This document shows, in pieces, positions 12,364-23,540 of a stretch of DNA of 64,000 nt. Below the pieces are notes generated by a model. That model did no database searches. It saw only the letters and a program-made list of their open reading frames with translations, and had not been told where the DNA came from. Numbering within the stretch: position 1 is the first letter of the stretch; every line of letters starts with the position of its first letter. A program made the translations under genes and the position numbers. The DNA comes from Diplolepis rosae (lineage: Eukaryota; Arthropoda; Insecta; Hymenoptera; Diplolepididae): positions 2,356,001 through 2,420,000 of the forward strand of contig JAPYXD010000704.1 in assembly GCA_030998225.1 (NCBI GenBank). Reading direction: 5' to 3'.

Positions 12364-12395
12364 CGTTTCGGCCACAAATGGGGGCCCTCTTCAGT
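12364..12395 (-). ncRNA. Hammerhead-like core motif (left arm)
   Basis: On the minus strand CTGAAGA (12395-12389) is followed by GGGCCCCCATTTGTGGCC, which can pair as a short stem II, and then GAAACG (12369-12364). The order CUGANGA, stem II, GAAA matches the hammerhead core. Stem I, stem III and the cleavage site were not verified. Confidence 0.5.
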
Positions 12396-12989
12396 GCCAA
12401 TTAGCTTAATAGTAACCTTTAAATATTTATTAACTAAGACATGCAACTTAATAATTATTGTATTTTTTGTTTTTTTCTTTTTTTCCTTTGCTTATTGATA
12501 TTAGAAAAAGATAGAGTAAACATGCGGAAAGACTTATGGGTAAGCGAGTTCCTAGGTGTGAAGGAACCAGGCCGTTCCAAAAACTGTTCCAACGAGTAAT
12601 CCTCTCCCACAGGAACCGTGAAAAATGCGACCGCGGAACGCACTCTCTCAAGGGCACATATATAAACACAATTATTTCACCAAAGAAAGAAACAACACGA
12701 TGGAGAATATAACGTATATTCTCCATCGTGTTGTTTCTTTCCTTGGTGAAATAATTGTGTTTTTACGGTTCCTGTCGGAGAGGATTACTCGTTGGAACAG
12801 TTTTTGGAACGGCCTGGTTCCTTCACACCTAGGAACTCGCTTACCCATAAGTCTTTCCGCATGTTTACTCTATCTTTTTCTAATATCAATAAGCAAAAGA
12901 AAAAAAGAAAAAAACAAAAAATACAATAATTATTAAGTTGCATGTCTTAGTTAATAAATATTTAAAGGTTACTATTAAGCTAATTGGCA

Positions 12990-13023
12990 CTGAAGAGGGC
13001 GACCCCCATTTGTGGCCGAAACG
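12990..13023 (+). ncRNA. Hammerhead-like core motif (right arm)
   Basis: This is the mirror copy of the motif at 12364-12395: CTGAAGA at 12990-12996, then a stem-forming segment, then GAAACG at 13018-13023. It has two extra bases in stem II relative to the other arm. Confidence 0.5.
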
Positions 13024-13204
13024 TTTGCCTTTTGTATTTTTTATGTGTTCTATCACTTAAAAAAATAAATCCGTATCAAAACTGACCCCATGCCAAATTA
13101 ACTATTACAAAATTATTATTGTGGGTCAATAAAACATTGAACATGTACGGAAACATGTCACGATATAACAAAAAATATGGTTTGATACACAAGGTCTCAT
13201 GGGT

Positions 13205-13335
13205 GAATGGTCACTGCTCGTGTAAAGGCCCATGACTCACCCTATCGTATCGGTTGTGCCTCGTCTTCACACTCGTAGTTAGCAATCCACCCGTTTTGCC
13301 TCTTGTATAGAAATATTGCAATTGAAATCTTTGAG
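13205..13335. repeat. Repeat shared with 56428-56560
   Basis: TGGTCACTGCTCGTGTAAAG, CATGACTCACC and GCCTCTTGTAT occur in the same order in both places. In both cases the block follows a Penelope-type ATGCCAAATTAA terminus, so it may belong to the same retroelement family or to a shared target. Confidence 0.6.
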
Positions 13336-13365
13336 GTGATTCATAATCTAACAACTTTAGTGGAT

Positions 13366-13676
13366 TTTCATGCCCCTAAATATTGTAGTCTACTGCACCT
13401 ATTAACTTGATTTTTTTTTAAATTTTGTCAAGAATTGGGTGATAAACAACTTTGACCATGGGTTTTGTGTTTTTTCAATTACAGCGGCAAGGAGACAGAA
13501 TTCTTCCCAGTGTTCAAAAATTGAATTTTTCAACAAATTTCCAGATCGGCTGTATTTCCCTCAAATTTGCATAAAAAAATTTCCATGGTCAAAGTTGTTC
13601 ATCACTCAATTCTTGACAAAATAAATAAAAAATCAAGTTAATAGGTGTAGTACTCCAAGATTTAGGGGCATAAAAA
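13366..13676. mobile_element. Fold-back MITE (~310 bp, ~90-bp arms)
   Basis: ATTTTCATGCCCCTAAA at the left is inverted at the right as TTTAGGGGCATAAAAAT. The arms continue through TTAACTTGATTTTTT and AACTTTGACCATGG with their complements. The short open frame inside has no recognisable domain. Confidence 0.75.
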
Positions 13677-15785
13677 TGACCAAATTTCATCAGGCGTAGG
13701 AAATTGCCAACTACCGTTAAGTTATTTTTCATTTAGATAAATTCAAATTTGATTTGCTCTTGAACTCTGTTTATATTTTTACGAAAGCATACAAGGGCAT
13801 AAGAATGTCGTAAGTCAAGAAAGTGAAAAAAATCCCTAAGTTTTTCATGATTAACAAGACGGGATTTGGCCTTCAGCCCGTCGGATAATGAATGAACGCC
13901 CTTGCACCTCACCCTACCGTTTTACCCGACTATCCCCACGATTCACCTCGTAACTTGACTCCGGTGTCAACAGGTGGGTGTGCGGATGCAATGAAATCAA
14001 ACTCTTGTGACAAATAACAAATCTCATCTAGTTTTCACGTTATACTTTTCAATTTTATTCTTTCCTTGAATGGACAAGGACAATCGAAATGTTGATTTTT
14101 TTATTATTGCATTTTTGGGGAGTATCAATCTTCCTTTTTCAACTAGTGTAGATTTTTTTGGAATTCGAGAAATTGTTGGTTTTACTGCTATAGACGTGAA
14201 GCAACACACGTGCTTAGTTATTATGCATGTGGAACCTCAAACACATTTTTCTTTAAAACTTTTTTCCTTTCGTATTGCAGTGATTCTGAACGAATTGAGG
14301 TTCAAATGTGATTGAAAAAAAATTTTGAATACGTAGAATATGTCCCATCACTTGCGGAAACTTTCATATAGTCCGTTAAAAACTCTTATTTTTACGAAAA
14401 AAAATTTACAAGTCGCAATTTTTTGTTGGCGTTTGGAAAAATCTCAAATTTCATGAAAAAATCACAGTTTTTCGACTTTAAAATCAATTTTTCTATTTAT
14501 TTTCTGATTTTTACAGGGTCTGTGGGAACATGTGAATCTAAAAAGAATTTTTCTGTGTCGTGGAAATCAATTATATCAATTTAAATAGAGATTTTACTGC
14601 AATACTTATATAAAATACCTTTAATTTTAATAATCTAAGTCGCTACTTTGCTACAATCATATTAGTCCAAAATGACATATACATTTTTCGCTTAAAAAAG
14701 AATTTATCTGAAAGGTCAATAAGACACAAATTTATGGATCGTGATAAAATTTCAAATTAATAATTTAGAGAAGATAACGTTATAAGCTTGAAAAAATGTA
14801 GATAGTGTGTATACAAGCTTGATAAAAGTTTTATTTGAAATGTTGCCTTTTAAGTGCAGTTTATTATACATAATCAGAATCTTGTGCTGATGTAGAGTTC
14901 GTTGCTCTTTATCGAATCAAGAAACTAATATAAGCGATGCGCTTTACCGATGTCGGTGCGACAGACACAATCTTGGGTGAAAGGAATCTTTGACTTCGAA
15001 TCAAGCGAAAAATGATAATTACTTTGTTTTACAATCATAAAACGAAAGCGAAGCATTCGACTGACTCGTGGTTATATCGTGATTTGCTTCAAATTGATTA
15101 ATCTCTCTATCTGAAAAATGTAAAAAGACAGTAAAAGTGTCTCTGTCTTTAGTTTTTATGTTTATGATCAAAATGTATTGCATGTTCAAGTGCATCATGA
15201 AGAGTTTCTATTGATGTCATCGCTGCATTTGGTAAAAATAGCCTAACACGTCAATATTTCTACAACTTTTATCGGAATACTTAAATGTTATTACGCGGTT
15301 ATTTCAGTCTAATTTTTCTGATCAACACATATTTGTGATTTAAAAATAGAATTTTTTTGCAAGAATTAATATGCATAACAAAATCAAACTCTTACGACTT
15401 TGTAACAAAACGTCACGTCTGGCTTATGTATTACGTTTAGATAATAGGAAACATCTGTATTATTGTTTTTGTCCTCACGACACACATTGAAGGTAAGAAA
15501 TATAGAATGCAGAAAAGAATAAAAGTAAAAGAGAGGATAAATAACCACGAATCAGAAAAGATGATGACACGATGCAAGCATCCGGCTCAATCTTGTTCGT
15601 TGTACGACCGTTCAAAGGACGATGAACGTTATCGAATGCGAGATTATTTTGTGAACTACGTGGTTTCTGAGGAAATCTCATTCTTTGCGAAACATCGAGT
15701 GATCGCTTTGCAATAATGCGAAAAACCAAAAGGAACCTTATCGTCTATTAAAGAAACTCCCGAATGTAAATCTAAAGTACATTTC
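13677..15785. other. No gene recognised
   Basis: AT-rich, with no element termini I can pair. Open frames near 14070 and 15507 are short and lack motifs. Confidence 0.4.
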
Positions 15786-16070
15786 TACACTGAAAAAAGA
15801 AGTGTTTTACCTGGTATCTTACTGTAAGATATAAGATGGGAATTTTCCATCTTCTGTCTTGAAATAAGATGTCTCACGAAGTATCTTATTCAAAATTAAG
15901 ACGACTTACGTATTTTGATACGAATAAAGATGTAATTTCCGTCTTACAAAATAAGATACTTCATTGAGTTAGATAATGTGTTTTAGTTTAAGATGTTTAG
16001 GATGTCATAAGATCGTTCTGGCCTAAGATGTTTCTGAATTGTAAGATATAGCAGGTCAATAAGTTAGCAA
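15786..16070. repeat. CACTG end followed by a TAAGAT/ATCTTA oligomer array
   Basis: Begins CACTGAAAAAAGAAG preceded by TA. Over the next ~270 bp the words TAAGAT, AAGATGT, ATCTTA and GTCTTA recur about fifteen times on both strands. A matching right terminus was not found, so the element may be truncated or interrupted. It is the same architecture as the other CACTG families but with a different oligomer. Confidence 0.6.
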
Positions 16071-16319
16071 AAACTAAGACGCGTAAAGTGTCAAAGAAGT
16101 AGTGGTCGAAAGATAGAATCTCTCATAGGGTTATAGTTACTGTTCATAACCTCAAGAAATGGAGCGTTTTGACTATTCCATGTTTTTCTCCTGTGGTGTA
16201 ATATCAACTCATTTAGAGGAATATATTGTTCATTTTCATCGACACGATTCTTTATTCAAACTTTACATATGACGGATGTGGAGCTACATGTAAAAAGTGT
16301 AAATCGTATCAGCAACACG

Positions 16320-16640
16320 TGACTCGATATCAGGTATACCCCAGGCGGAAAAATCGGTGTACTGCCAATCCTTACAACCGGCGCGGTACCGTTCCGGTTG
16401 TAACCCGTGAGTAATGCCAGTGCTGCCGATCAGCACTGTGCCAAGCGTTGGCACACCGCTGGGGCGGCACTGGCTAAACACCGGCGCAGTACTGCTTTTC
16501 AGTGCTGGCAAACAACCAACATTTGTGTATTGCCAAGCATCGGTGCAGCACTGAATCAGCACCGGCGCAGTACCAACATTCAGTGTTGGCAAACAACCAA
16601 CTTTTGAGTAATGCCAAGCCTTTCTATCGCCTTTCATTAC
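16320..16640. repeat. GCCAGTGCTGGC-type oligomer array
   Basis: GC-rich for this window. GCCAGTGCTG, CAGCACTG, CAGTACTG, CGGCGCAGTAC and CAGTGCTGGCAAACAACC recur throughout in both orientations. It is a diverged relative of the CCAGTACTGG array at 5980-6250. The open frames here are by-products of the repeat. Confidence 0.65.
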
Positions 16641-16865
16641 TGACAAACATATTAGTAATTCTATGAGCAGTACTCTAAAAAAAATCAATTACATTCTACA
16701 CATTCGTTTGTGTGCCCGCATTGGTGTGATGGTAAGTAAAATTTCGCTGATCGAAAAACATTTTTATTGAAGTAAACCAAAGTTTATTGCTTCAATTAGT
16801 TAAACTTTCCATCGATTAGTTTTATGATTGTACCAAAGTATGCTGCGGCTTACTTCGCGTTTAAT

Positions 16866-16906
16866 TCGCGCGATGAGAATGTGCCCGCGAAGCGGGCAGA
16901 TTTTTT
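16866..16906. repeat. GC-rich hairpin TGCCCGCGAAGCGGGCA
   Basis: A 7-bp stem with a GAA loop follows GCGATGAGAATG and precedes a T-run. The inverted equivalent occurs at 56642-56670, where further hairpins of the same type follow. Confidence 0.6.
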
Positions 16907-17365
16907 TAATAGTACTTCATAAGTTGGAATAACTTATTGCGAACTTGAATGCATAATTTCGTTATGAGATAATTTTCTTGATTCCAAAGTTTCATCATAT
17001 TTTTGAAATTGAAAAAACTCAAAATCTTCCGATTGTGAACATACGTTGATTTTACTCTTGAAAACAGAAATTAAAGGAAGCATAACCTGTATAAAGTATC
17101 ACTAATATACAATAATAAAAGTTAATAATTCTAAAATGTATATAAATCTTTTTATTATGTAATGTTCTTTAATTCAAAAATTTGATCGCTTTCTTTCAAA
17201 AATATTTTATTTTATAGAAAATCGATTTAATAATTAAAAATCTTGAAAATTTTAATCAGAATCATAAATTGGGATAAAATCTAAAAATTCCCGATTACAC
17301 GGGGCCTGTACACTTCTTACACGGCCCTGCAGTAGTTGAAGGTTATAAGCGCTATTTTCTTTCTT
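16907..17365. other. AT-rich, no gene seen
   Basis: Nothing recognisable between the hairpin and the SINE candidate. Confidence 0.4.
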
Positions 17366-17371
17366 GTATTC

Positions 17372-17590
17372 CAAGCGTGCGCAGCCGAGAGGCTTAGTCG
17401 TTAGGTTAGTAATGCGTTAATTGTAAGTAGAGAGGGTTTGAACCCGCAGCGTTAAGAATAATTTTTAATACTACCTATACGAGCGTTTGTGTAGTGTAGA
17501 GGGGAATGTGTGTTTGTAGGTAAGTTTGTATATAAAAATAGTAAGTTAGAGTCTGCTTGAAAGTAAATAAAGTTTTGAAATGTACTAAGA
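17372..17590 (+). mobile_element. Candidate tRNA-derived SINE
   Basis: GGCTTAGTCGTTAGGTTAG resembles a tRNA A box. About 40 nt downstream, GAGGGTTTGAACCCGC resembles a B box with its T-arm pairing (GGGTT/AACCC). A ~130-nt tail with AATAAAGTTTTGAAATG follows. The tRNA-like part has no clean acceptor stem, so a functional tRNA is unlikely. Pol III transcription is inferred from the two boxes only. Confidence 0.45.
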
Positions 17591-17689
17591 ATATTCATCG
17601 ATTCAATTACTGCTCTTATTTGATTTACCTATGTTCCTGCAGTTCACTTAACTTCAAAAATGACACTGGGGCCTTTACGAACTACGGAA

Positions 17690-18010
17690 AGTAAGTTAAA
17701 AAGTAGTCAAACCTACTGAAATTTTTTTTCTGTGTACGTGTAACGAAAAAGTATTGTCAATTTACTCAGAAAAAATTTTCTAGCTTGAAAACAGATTTTT
17801 TACTGTGAAAACAGTAAACTTAACCTTCCAAGCGAATATCCCTCCGTTGCCGTTAAAAACGGTAAATATTAGAGTCCTAACTCGAACTTTCCCTGTACTT
17901 TTTATCTAAGTACATTACAGATTTTCGGTACATTTTCCAGTACCGCCCCAGTACTAAAAGACAACTCCCAGCCGAGTGACATTTTGTACTAGTGCCAGCA
18001 CCACATGTCA
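17690..18010. repeat. Decayed array with CAGTAC words
   Basis: CCAGTACCGCCCCAGTAC and GTGCCAGCAC near 17936-18000 recall the 5.9- and 16.4-kb arrays. Upstream pieces contain CTCAGAAAAAATTTTC. Ends could not be paired. Confidence 0.35.
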
Positions 18011-18055
18011 TTTTGCAGTATGCCTTTCGATTTAAAAACTATACTTATGAATTTG

Positions 18056-18480
18056 CACTGAGAAAAATATTTTGTTTAATCCAAATATAATCAGTCAAAG
18101 TATAACAATTTTTTAAAAATAAATGGAAAATTGCATTTGATTGTAGATATAACGAAAAATAAAATATTAAGAGTATCAATATACCGGATTTAAAATCAAA
18201 AGTTTTATAGGTTTGAACCAAAACAAAAAATCATCTTATTTTTCTGTCGAGAATAAATTTAAACAAATTTTACTTCAATTAGTATTAGTAATGATTGAAA
18301 CAAACCATTTTCTCAATCTGAATAATTAGTTCCTTAATCTCTAACATGATTGGTATTAAAATCTTACTGATCTCTTTAAGTCTGTTCAGGATTGTTCTCA
18401 GCATCTGACAATCTTGATATTTGAAGTTAATATTTGATCATTTGGTTTCCTGTAATGAAATATGATGTCAGAAATTAACC
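18056..18480. repeat. Orphan CACTGAGAAAAAT end with AT-rich body
   Basis: CACTGAGAAAAATATTTTG starts the segment. Words of the type TGATTG, CAATCT and TTAATC recur. No matching right end is visible. Confidence 0.35.
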
Positions 18481-19730
18481 CTCCTAATTATAACTCCCCT
18501 TAGCGTAAAATGAATGCATAACCTTGTCAGGTTGTGACTAAGCATCGATAGGTGGTACGATACGTACTCGTCTACACACATGCATGTATACAAGATTAGT
18601 CGCGCGTAGATGCCACTTAGGTTCGTTGACAGGTGAACACGTACATGTGGGATAATGTGGGTTCACGACTTGCTACATGGTTATGCGTATCTCTGTAGAC
18701 ATGTGTTGCCCAAGTGAGCCAGTGTGTACACTGAAAACGCGGGTACCGGTCTACGATGTATCGCATGATGGAGGCGTGTATGTTTTATGGGCTGCACTTC
18801 CTCCCGCGATCAAAAGATAGAGCCTCGTACGGACGGACTCTCTCATTGGTTATTTGCATTATCGGCTGGATCGATTCGACGAAAAAGGCTTTAGACGCAT
18901 CGCCGACTTTTCCAGGTCAGCAATTCCCTTGTATGCGTAACAAACATGGGATTCCAATACATACATCTTATACACAATTCATATATATGTATGTACATTA
19001 CAAAGAAAACTCGCATTTTTTTTTCAACATGTTTATGGAAAATAACTGAATACAGAGATAGGCTTAGCATTGCAAACACACATGTAGCCAACCTGCCTGA
19101 TGGCTATGAATCGATTTTGGATCTTTAGGATTTAGACCTGTCTATCCACTTATACGTAGCAAAAAGCCAGTTTGTCATAAAAGTTGAGGGTGACGCATGA
19201 CGGAACACAATGTTTCTTCATGTAAGATACGTTTGCGCACGTACTATGCTCCCGCTGTGAAACAGGCGTGAGTAAAGATTCCAGGTGGTTTAGAAATTCT
19301 GATAACGCTTGGAGTGAGAAATTGATTGATGGTACAGTTCTTCGTTTTATGTTGTGTTTAATTAGGTACGAGGAGCTCTACCCAGGTTAATGGCTTTTAG
19401 GGTTGGTATTACTGTTATTAGTCAAAGAAGTGTTCGAAGACTGTGGTTTAATTTAAATGTGAGAAGGATTAAGTGAAACTAGCATAGATAATGATATTTT
19501 AGCGAAGTAGGTTGGAGGAAATAAAATTACTAGTTTTGTTATGAAAGGTTTATTTCTTCTCATTTTAGTAAAGTTGAACTTGGTCAAAATAATCACCCCC
19601 AACATCAAAACACATCTCGCAACTTTCTACATGCAAACTAATTAACACTAGCTTTGAAAGACCATTGATTTTGTAGATACGATCAATTCCTCAAATTTTG
19701 AGTTTTGTTTTTGAAAGTTTGTTTTATTAT
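18481..19730. other. No gene recognised; CpG-richer 18530-18920
   Basis: The patch 18530-18920 has unique-looking sequence with an open frame of about 97 codons without recognisable motifs. The rest is AT-rich. Confidence 0.35.
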
Positions 19731-19974
19731 TAAAGGGACCCGTCACCTTTAATATTTTTACTGCTATTTTTTGAGCTTAGACCTTCCATATAATTTTTTT
19801 TATGTTTAGTACCTTATATGTATAAAAAATAAAGGCAGTATATATATTCTGTTTTTATAGAGATACCTATTATATACTATTTTCCATATAAATCAGAAAT
19901 TTCATACTATGTTGTTGTTAATAATTGGCTTTAGGGTCCAGAAATGATAACTCAGGAAGTTACATACTTACAAA

Positions 19975-20004
19975 CGTTTCGACTCCGATCGGAGTCCTCA
20001 TCAG
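19975..20004 (-). ncRNA. Hammerhead-like core with perfect stem II
   Basis: On the minus strand CTGATGA (20004-19998) is followed by one G, then GACTCCGATCGGAGTC (a perfect palindrome able to form stem II), then GAAACG (19980-19975). This is a textbook order of hammerhead core elements. The flanking stems and cleavage site were not checked. Confidence 0.6.
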
Positions 20005-20129
20005 TGATCTTTATTTCTAAAGTATCAAAACATTGGATAAAATATTGCACATATGTGCCCTATTTTGCAATAAACTTTGGTAATGTGAAAAATGTCAAAT
20101 ATTGTGAGAAAATGTACATAAAATTCTAC

Positions 20130-20220
20130 ACAAAACATCGATAAATTACCTAAAAACTTCCTTAGGAATAACAATAAAATTCTAGCACATAAATCTAAGA
20201 TACATCCACTAAAAAACTAG
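20130..20220 (+). pseudogene. C-terminal coding tail shared with the THAP gene
   Basis: The frame ending at the TAG 20218-20220 reads NFLRNNNKILAHK near its end. The minus-strand THAP gene ends with NFLRNDNKILARN. The DNA match continues about 100 bp into the 3' flank, where ATGCAAGTACATATATAG is shared once the inserted MITEs are set aside. Upstream coding sequence is lost in this copy. Confidence 0.5.
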
Positions 20221-20254
20221 TATATATTTGTGTTTAAATGTCACTGAGAATATA

Positions 20255-21108
20255 CAGTACCGGTCAGAATTGTGGTACCACCTGTTTTTCGATAATTGCC
20301 TAAATTATACTAATTTGAATTATGTAAGTGAAAAAATTTGTTCTTTTAATTAAATTCAAAGCTATCAAAATTCTTTATAAAATGAACTCAGCATGAATTC
20401 GTTTTGTTAAATTTTGAAGAAGTTATAGCTGAAATAATCAAGATTTCAATTCTTTCTTAAATTTTAAATAACTTTCGAAATAATCAACATTTTTTAATTT
20501 TCTTGGACTAATTTCGAAGCTATATTTCTACAAAATCGAACCAAATTCTCAGAATTAATGTGTAATTTTTTTCTTACATGATGCTCGAGGTTAAAGTTCA
20601 AATAAAAAAGTTGGAAAAATTCCAATATTGCTATTTTTATGAGATATATAAAACATATAATCATGAATTTTGTATTGAATTCCCTTAAAATATATATTCA
20701 TATGATCTTTATTATGATTTACCTACAGATGAAATGTTCTCGAAATTTCCCTACTTTTTTGTTACAATTTCAACTCTTTGCATTATTCAAGAAAAAAATT
20801 ATAGATTTATAATGACAATTTACTGCGATTCTGTAGAATCTTAGCTTTAAAATGAGCCTAAGAACATAAAAAAATTTTGATTGTTTCGAAAGTTATTTAA
20901 AAATTAAGAAAATATTGAAATTTGGACTTTTTTTGCAATAAATTCTTCAAAATTTAACGAAACAACTTCATTCCAGACTAATTTTAAAAATAATTTTGAC
21001 GTCTTTCACATTATTAAGAGTACAAATTTCATCACTTACAGAATTGAAATTAAGATAATTTAAGCAATCATCGAAAAACAGGTGGTCCCACAATTCTGAC
21101 CGGTAGTG
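20255..21108. mobile_element. Tc1-like MITE (854 bp, long TIRs)
   Basis: Flanked by TA on both sides. The left end is CAGTACCGGTCAGAATTGTG and the right end is CACAATTCTGACCGGTAGTG. The arms continue inward through ACCACCTGTTTTTCGAT and AATTTAAGC-type sequence for about 80 bp. The AT-rich interior has no transposase. A relative sits at 25095-26102. Confidence 0.8.
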
Positions 21109-21689
21109 TAGATGCAAGTACATATATAGTATAAAATTACAATAGTAAATAAATAAATATATTATTTTGTGTAAAAAACTAATTTTCGCCAAAAAACCGT
21201 TATTCGTAAATCGTAGTTACTTTTAGTTTTATTTATTTTTCCCAAGAAAAAAAATCTAAACACCCTGAAAATTTACACACATACTCAGAAAAGTATAGAG
21301 AATACAAATATAAAATTTTTGGAAAATATCAAAAATATACCAATTAAAGGTGGCGGATCCCCTTAAGTTGCTTAAGGATTCAAAAATAGTAATCAATAGA
21401 GTAGATGACGATTGAATATGCATAATGAGGAAGAGTTTTGTATTTCAATCAGTGAAATTTTTTGAGCATTGAAACATGGATGTGCGTTGTCATGAAGAAG
21501 GATTAAGTCGTGTCTATTTTTCATTGCATAATTTTTCTTGAATTATGTAGTATATGGACTGAACATTTATAACATCTTTCATAGAAGTCTCCCTACGTAT
21601 ACTGTAAAAACTTTTTAATGTTTAATTTAAAAAAATTGATATTAATAATGTTTCTTTCCATTTAAAATGTCGATAGATACAACAAAACA

Positions 21690-21890
21690 AAAAAACTAGG
21701 TTGCAAAAATGGTTAGTTAATTCAACTATTTCGGTTTGTAAAATATATCACAGTTGCTTTATTGGATGGCATAACCCCCTTTTTGTTGATGTTACTATCC
21801 GCATTGTTTTTTCAAGAATTCGGGTAGGTAAAGGATTTTCCAATTACAGGTTTCATTTTGATTTTTTCCCTAGTTGCATAATATACTATT
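21690..21890. repeat. Decayed copy of the 41978 MITE followed by a hairpin-element end
   Basis: ATGGTTAGTTAATTCAACTA and TTCGGTTTGTAA match the left arm of the element at 41978. A GTTGATGTTACTATC-like block matches its interior. It ends with TTTTTTCCCTAGTTGCA and AATATACTATT, the right end of the GTGCAACTAGG hairpin family. A 175-codon open frame runs across this and beyond, but it is composed of repeat sequence and has no recognisable domain. Confidence 0.5.
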
Positions 21891-22785
21891 TTGAGTACCT
21901 ATTTAGATGGACATGTAGTACTTTTATTGTGGTTGAACCGTTAATTAGAGATAATTATAAGAGATACATCTATAGGCGCAGTTGGTCATTGGAATATTCA
22001 TTTGGGAAGGAAGAGGTAAAACTTTGTTGGAAACTCGACTGGGCTCATACGGGTATTATGTCGTTTCTGTTGTCGCGAAGCACTGATACGATAACGAACA
22101 TAAGCACGATAGAACCCTCGCTGGTTTGTAAACCTAATAACACCTGTCTACTGGAAAGTGATTATGCCCGCACAATTTTATTAACTCCTCTATACTATTT
22201 CAACAGAACTCCTTTTCAATTTTTCTAACATACCTCCTAATTAGAACCGCTTTTCAATTTCTACTTACTTTAGAGTCGAAAAAACTATCATTATTAATGA
22301 TTTTTAATAACCTGGAAGTTGTTAGGAAAAATGTTTATTTTCCTGCAAAATATCGGTACTAGGGGACGAGTGAATGTACGTTAAGCAGAAGTGCGACGTG
22401 TCGACTTTCGTGTGTGTCTTATCGGAGCCCGTGGTATCACATACGGGTCGCTAATGTCTACTTATCAAAAGTTCCGATCTACCTATTCCCTTAGTTTCCG
22501 TAGCGTCCATGACAGCAGCATAGGATTTCTAGCTACCAGCAGTCAGCACTACCTACCCACGTCACAGTCCTACCACCATCACCAACTCGAGACAAAGACT
22601 TTCTAGTTCCTCGTTTCTCTACATTCACATATTGGCATTATATTCCTACTTTTCAACCAAAATTGCTATTTTATCAGACCAAGTAATATTTTAACAAAAA
22701 TCAAAAGATTATTAAATCTAATAGTTAATGTTATTCAAGTTTTAAAGGGTTAGGCCACTCTAGAGGCAGACAAAAATAGGCATAT
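21891..22785. other. No gene recognised
   Basis: Contains a CpG-richer patch at 22360-22600 with no motif I recognise. Confidence 0.35.
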
Positions 22786-22790
22786 TTTGT

Positions 22791-23214
22791 GAGTCTCGTA
22801 ATTACCCGAATTGTGTGCATTGGCACATATTCTATTTTATGTGACTTCGGCACATATACGAGTTTTTATGCGTACACTCGAATCCAATCTGAAAAGGTCG
22901 AAATTGCCGTGATTATTGCCCATCTCACTTGACATTTCGCGAATACTACCGGGCACTTTTAAATTTCTCGATCTTGTGTAGTAGTAGCGTATTGTAATAG
23001 ACGCATGCGCAGTTCAAATGTACAAGGCTTTGTCAGTACGGTGCCAACGCTGTACGAAGAAGAAGAAAAATAAGAAGATTACGATCCGCTGTATCGTAAT
23101 AGCTGCATGCGCAGTTCAATTTTTACATTACATTCCTCTGTATTGTAATACACAACATTGCGCTACTCTCAACTGTAGCGTAAAAACGAGTTTACGCGTC
23201 GGAGGCACATAAAA
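22791..23214 (+). mobile_element. GTGCCTAGGCAC family, truncated copy
   Basis: It matches the intact copy at 30212-30774 from GAGTCTCG onward: GAATTGTGTGCATTGGCACA, TACGAGTTTTTATGCG, the (G)AAGAAGAAG tract, CAGTTCAATTT and the terminal GGAGGCACATAAAATA. The left half with the large hairpin is missing. Confidence 0.7.
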
Positions 23215-23332
23215 TAATTTTTTTAAAGCGATAGATGTCAAAATGACGACTGTGCAGCATTTTTTCCGATGAGGCTTTTATTTCTGGAAGATCCATGACC
23301 GGACAACAGCTCCTGTAATTTTTCAGATATGA

Positions 23333-23540
23333 TGAGTCACTGACGTTTTGTTGATTATACTTAAGAATACCTAGAGAAGTATATACGTAGGATTTTTTCG
23401 ATATGTTCCATAATTACTTTTTTATTAACAATTTTCTGACGATCTTTGTCTGAATTTTATACTTTTTTACTTTTGAAGTGCGCCATTTGGGCAAAAATCA
23501 ATATATCCAAAAAATCCTACGTACTTCTTAACGACTCAAT
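23333..23540. mobile_element. Fold-back MITE with ACGTAGGATTTTTT arms
   Basis: GTATATACGTAGGATTTTTT near 23378 is inverted near 23508 as AAAAAATCCTACGTAC. Outer parts (GATGAGTCAC, GACTCAATG) pair weakly, with about 40 extra bases in the left arm. Confidence 0.55.

Larger units (their letters stand above)
12278..13109. mobile_element. 832-bp palindrome of Penelope-like terminal repeats
   Basis: The sequence from 12278 to about 12711 recurs inverted from 12715 to 13109 with very few changes; the 3-nt centre is at 12712-12714. The left arm has about 42 extra bp (near 12622-12665) that the right arm lacks. The outer termini are TTGGCATGGGGTCAG and its complement. Each arm carries a CTGAAGA ... 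GAAACG motif typical of the hammerhead ribozyme core found in Penelope-like retroelement terminal repeats. The open frames inside mirror each other and are not genes. Near-identity of the arms implies recent origin or conversion. Confidence 0.75.
19731..21365. mobile_element. TIR element related to the THAP element, hit by a Tc1-like MITE
   Basis: TAAAGGGACCCGTCACCTTT at the left is mirrored at the right by AAAGGTGGCGGATCCCCTTA. Inside are a hammerhead-like motif (19975-20004, minus strand) and a coding tail shared with the THAP gene at 26.1 kb (20130-20220). A Tc1-like MITE (20255-21108) splits the 3' untranslated part of that shared segment. Whether the TIRs and the hammerhead segment belong to one element or to two nested ones is not settled. 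Confidence 0.55.

Noticed and set aside
12448..12936. Open frames of 92-103 codons on both strands
   Set aside because: They are mirror images produced by the Penelope-type palindrome.
16866..16906. Rho-independent terminator
   Set aside because: A GC hairpin followed by T-run looks like one, but the context is a eukaryotic dispersed repeat.
21701..22228. 175-codon open frame
   Set aside because: It starts inside a decayed MITE and a hairpin-element end, has no recognisable domain, and its composition follows the AT-rich DNA.
22985..23214. Short Lys-rich frame (MYKALSVRCQRCTKKKKNK) repeated at 42084
   Set aside because: It comes from the purine tract of the GTGCCTAGGCAC hairpin family; other copies are disrupted.
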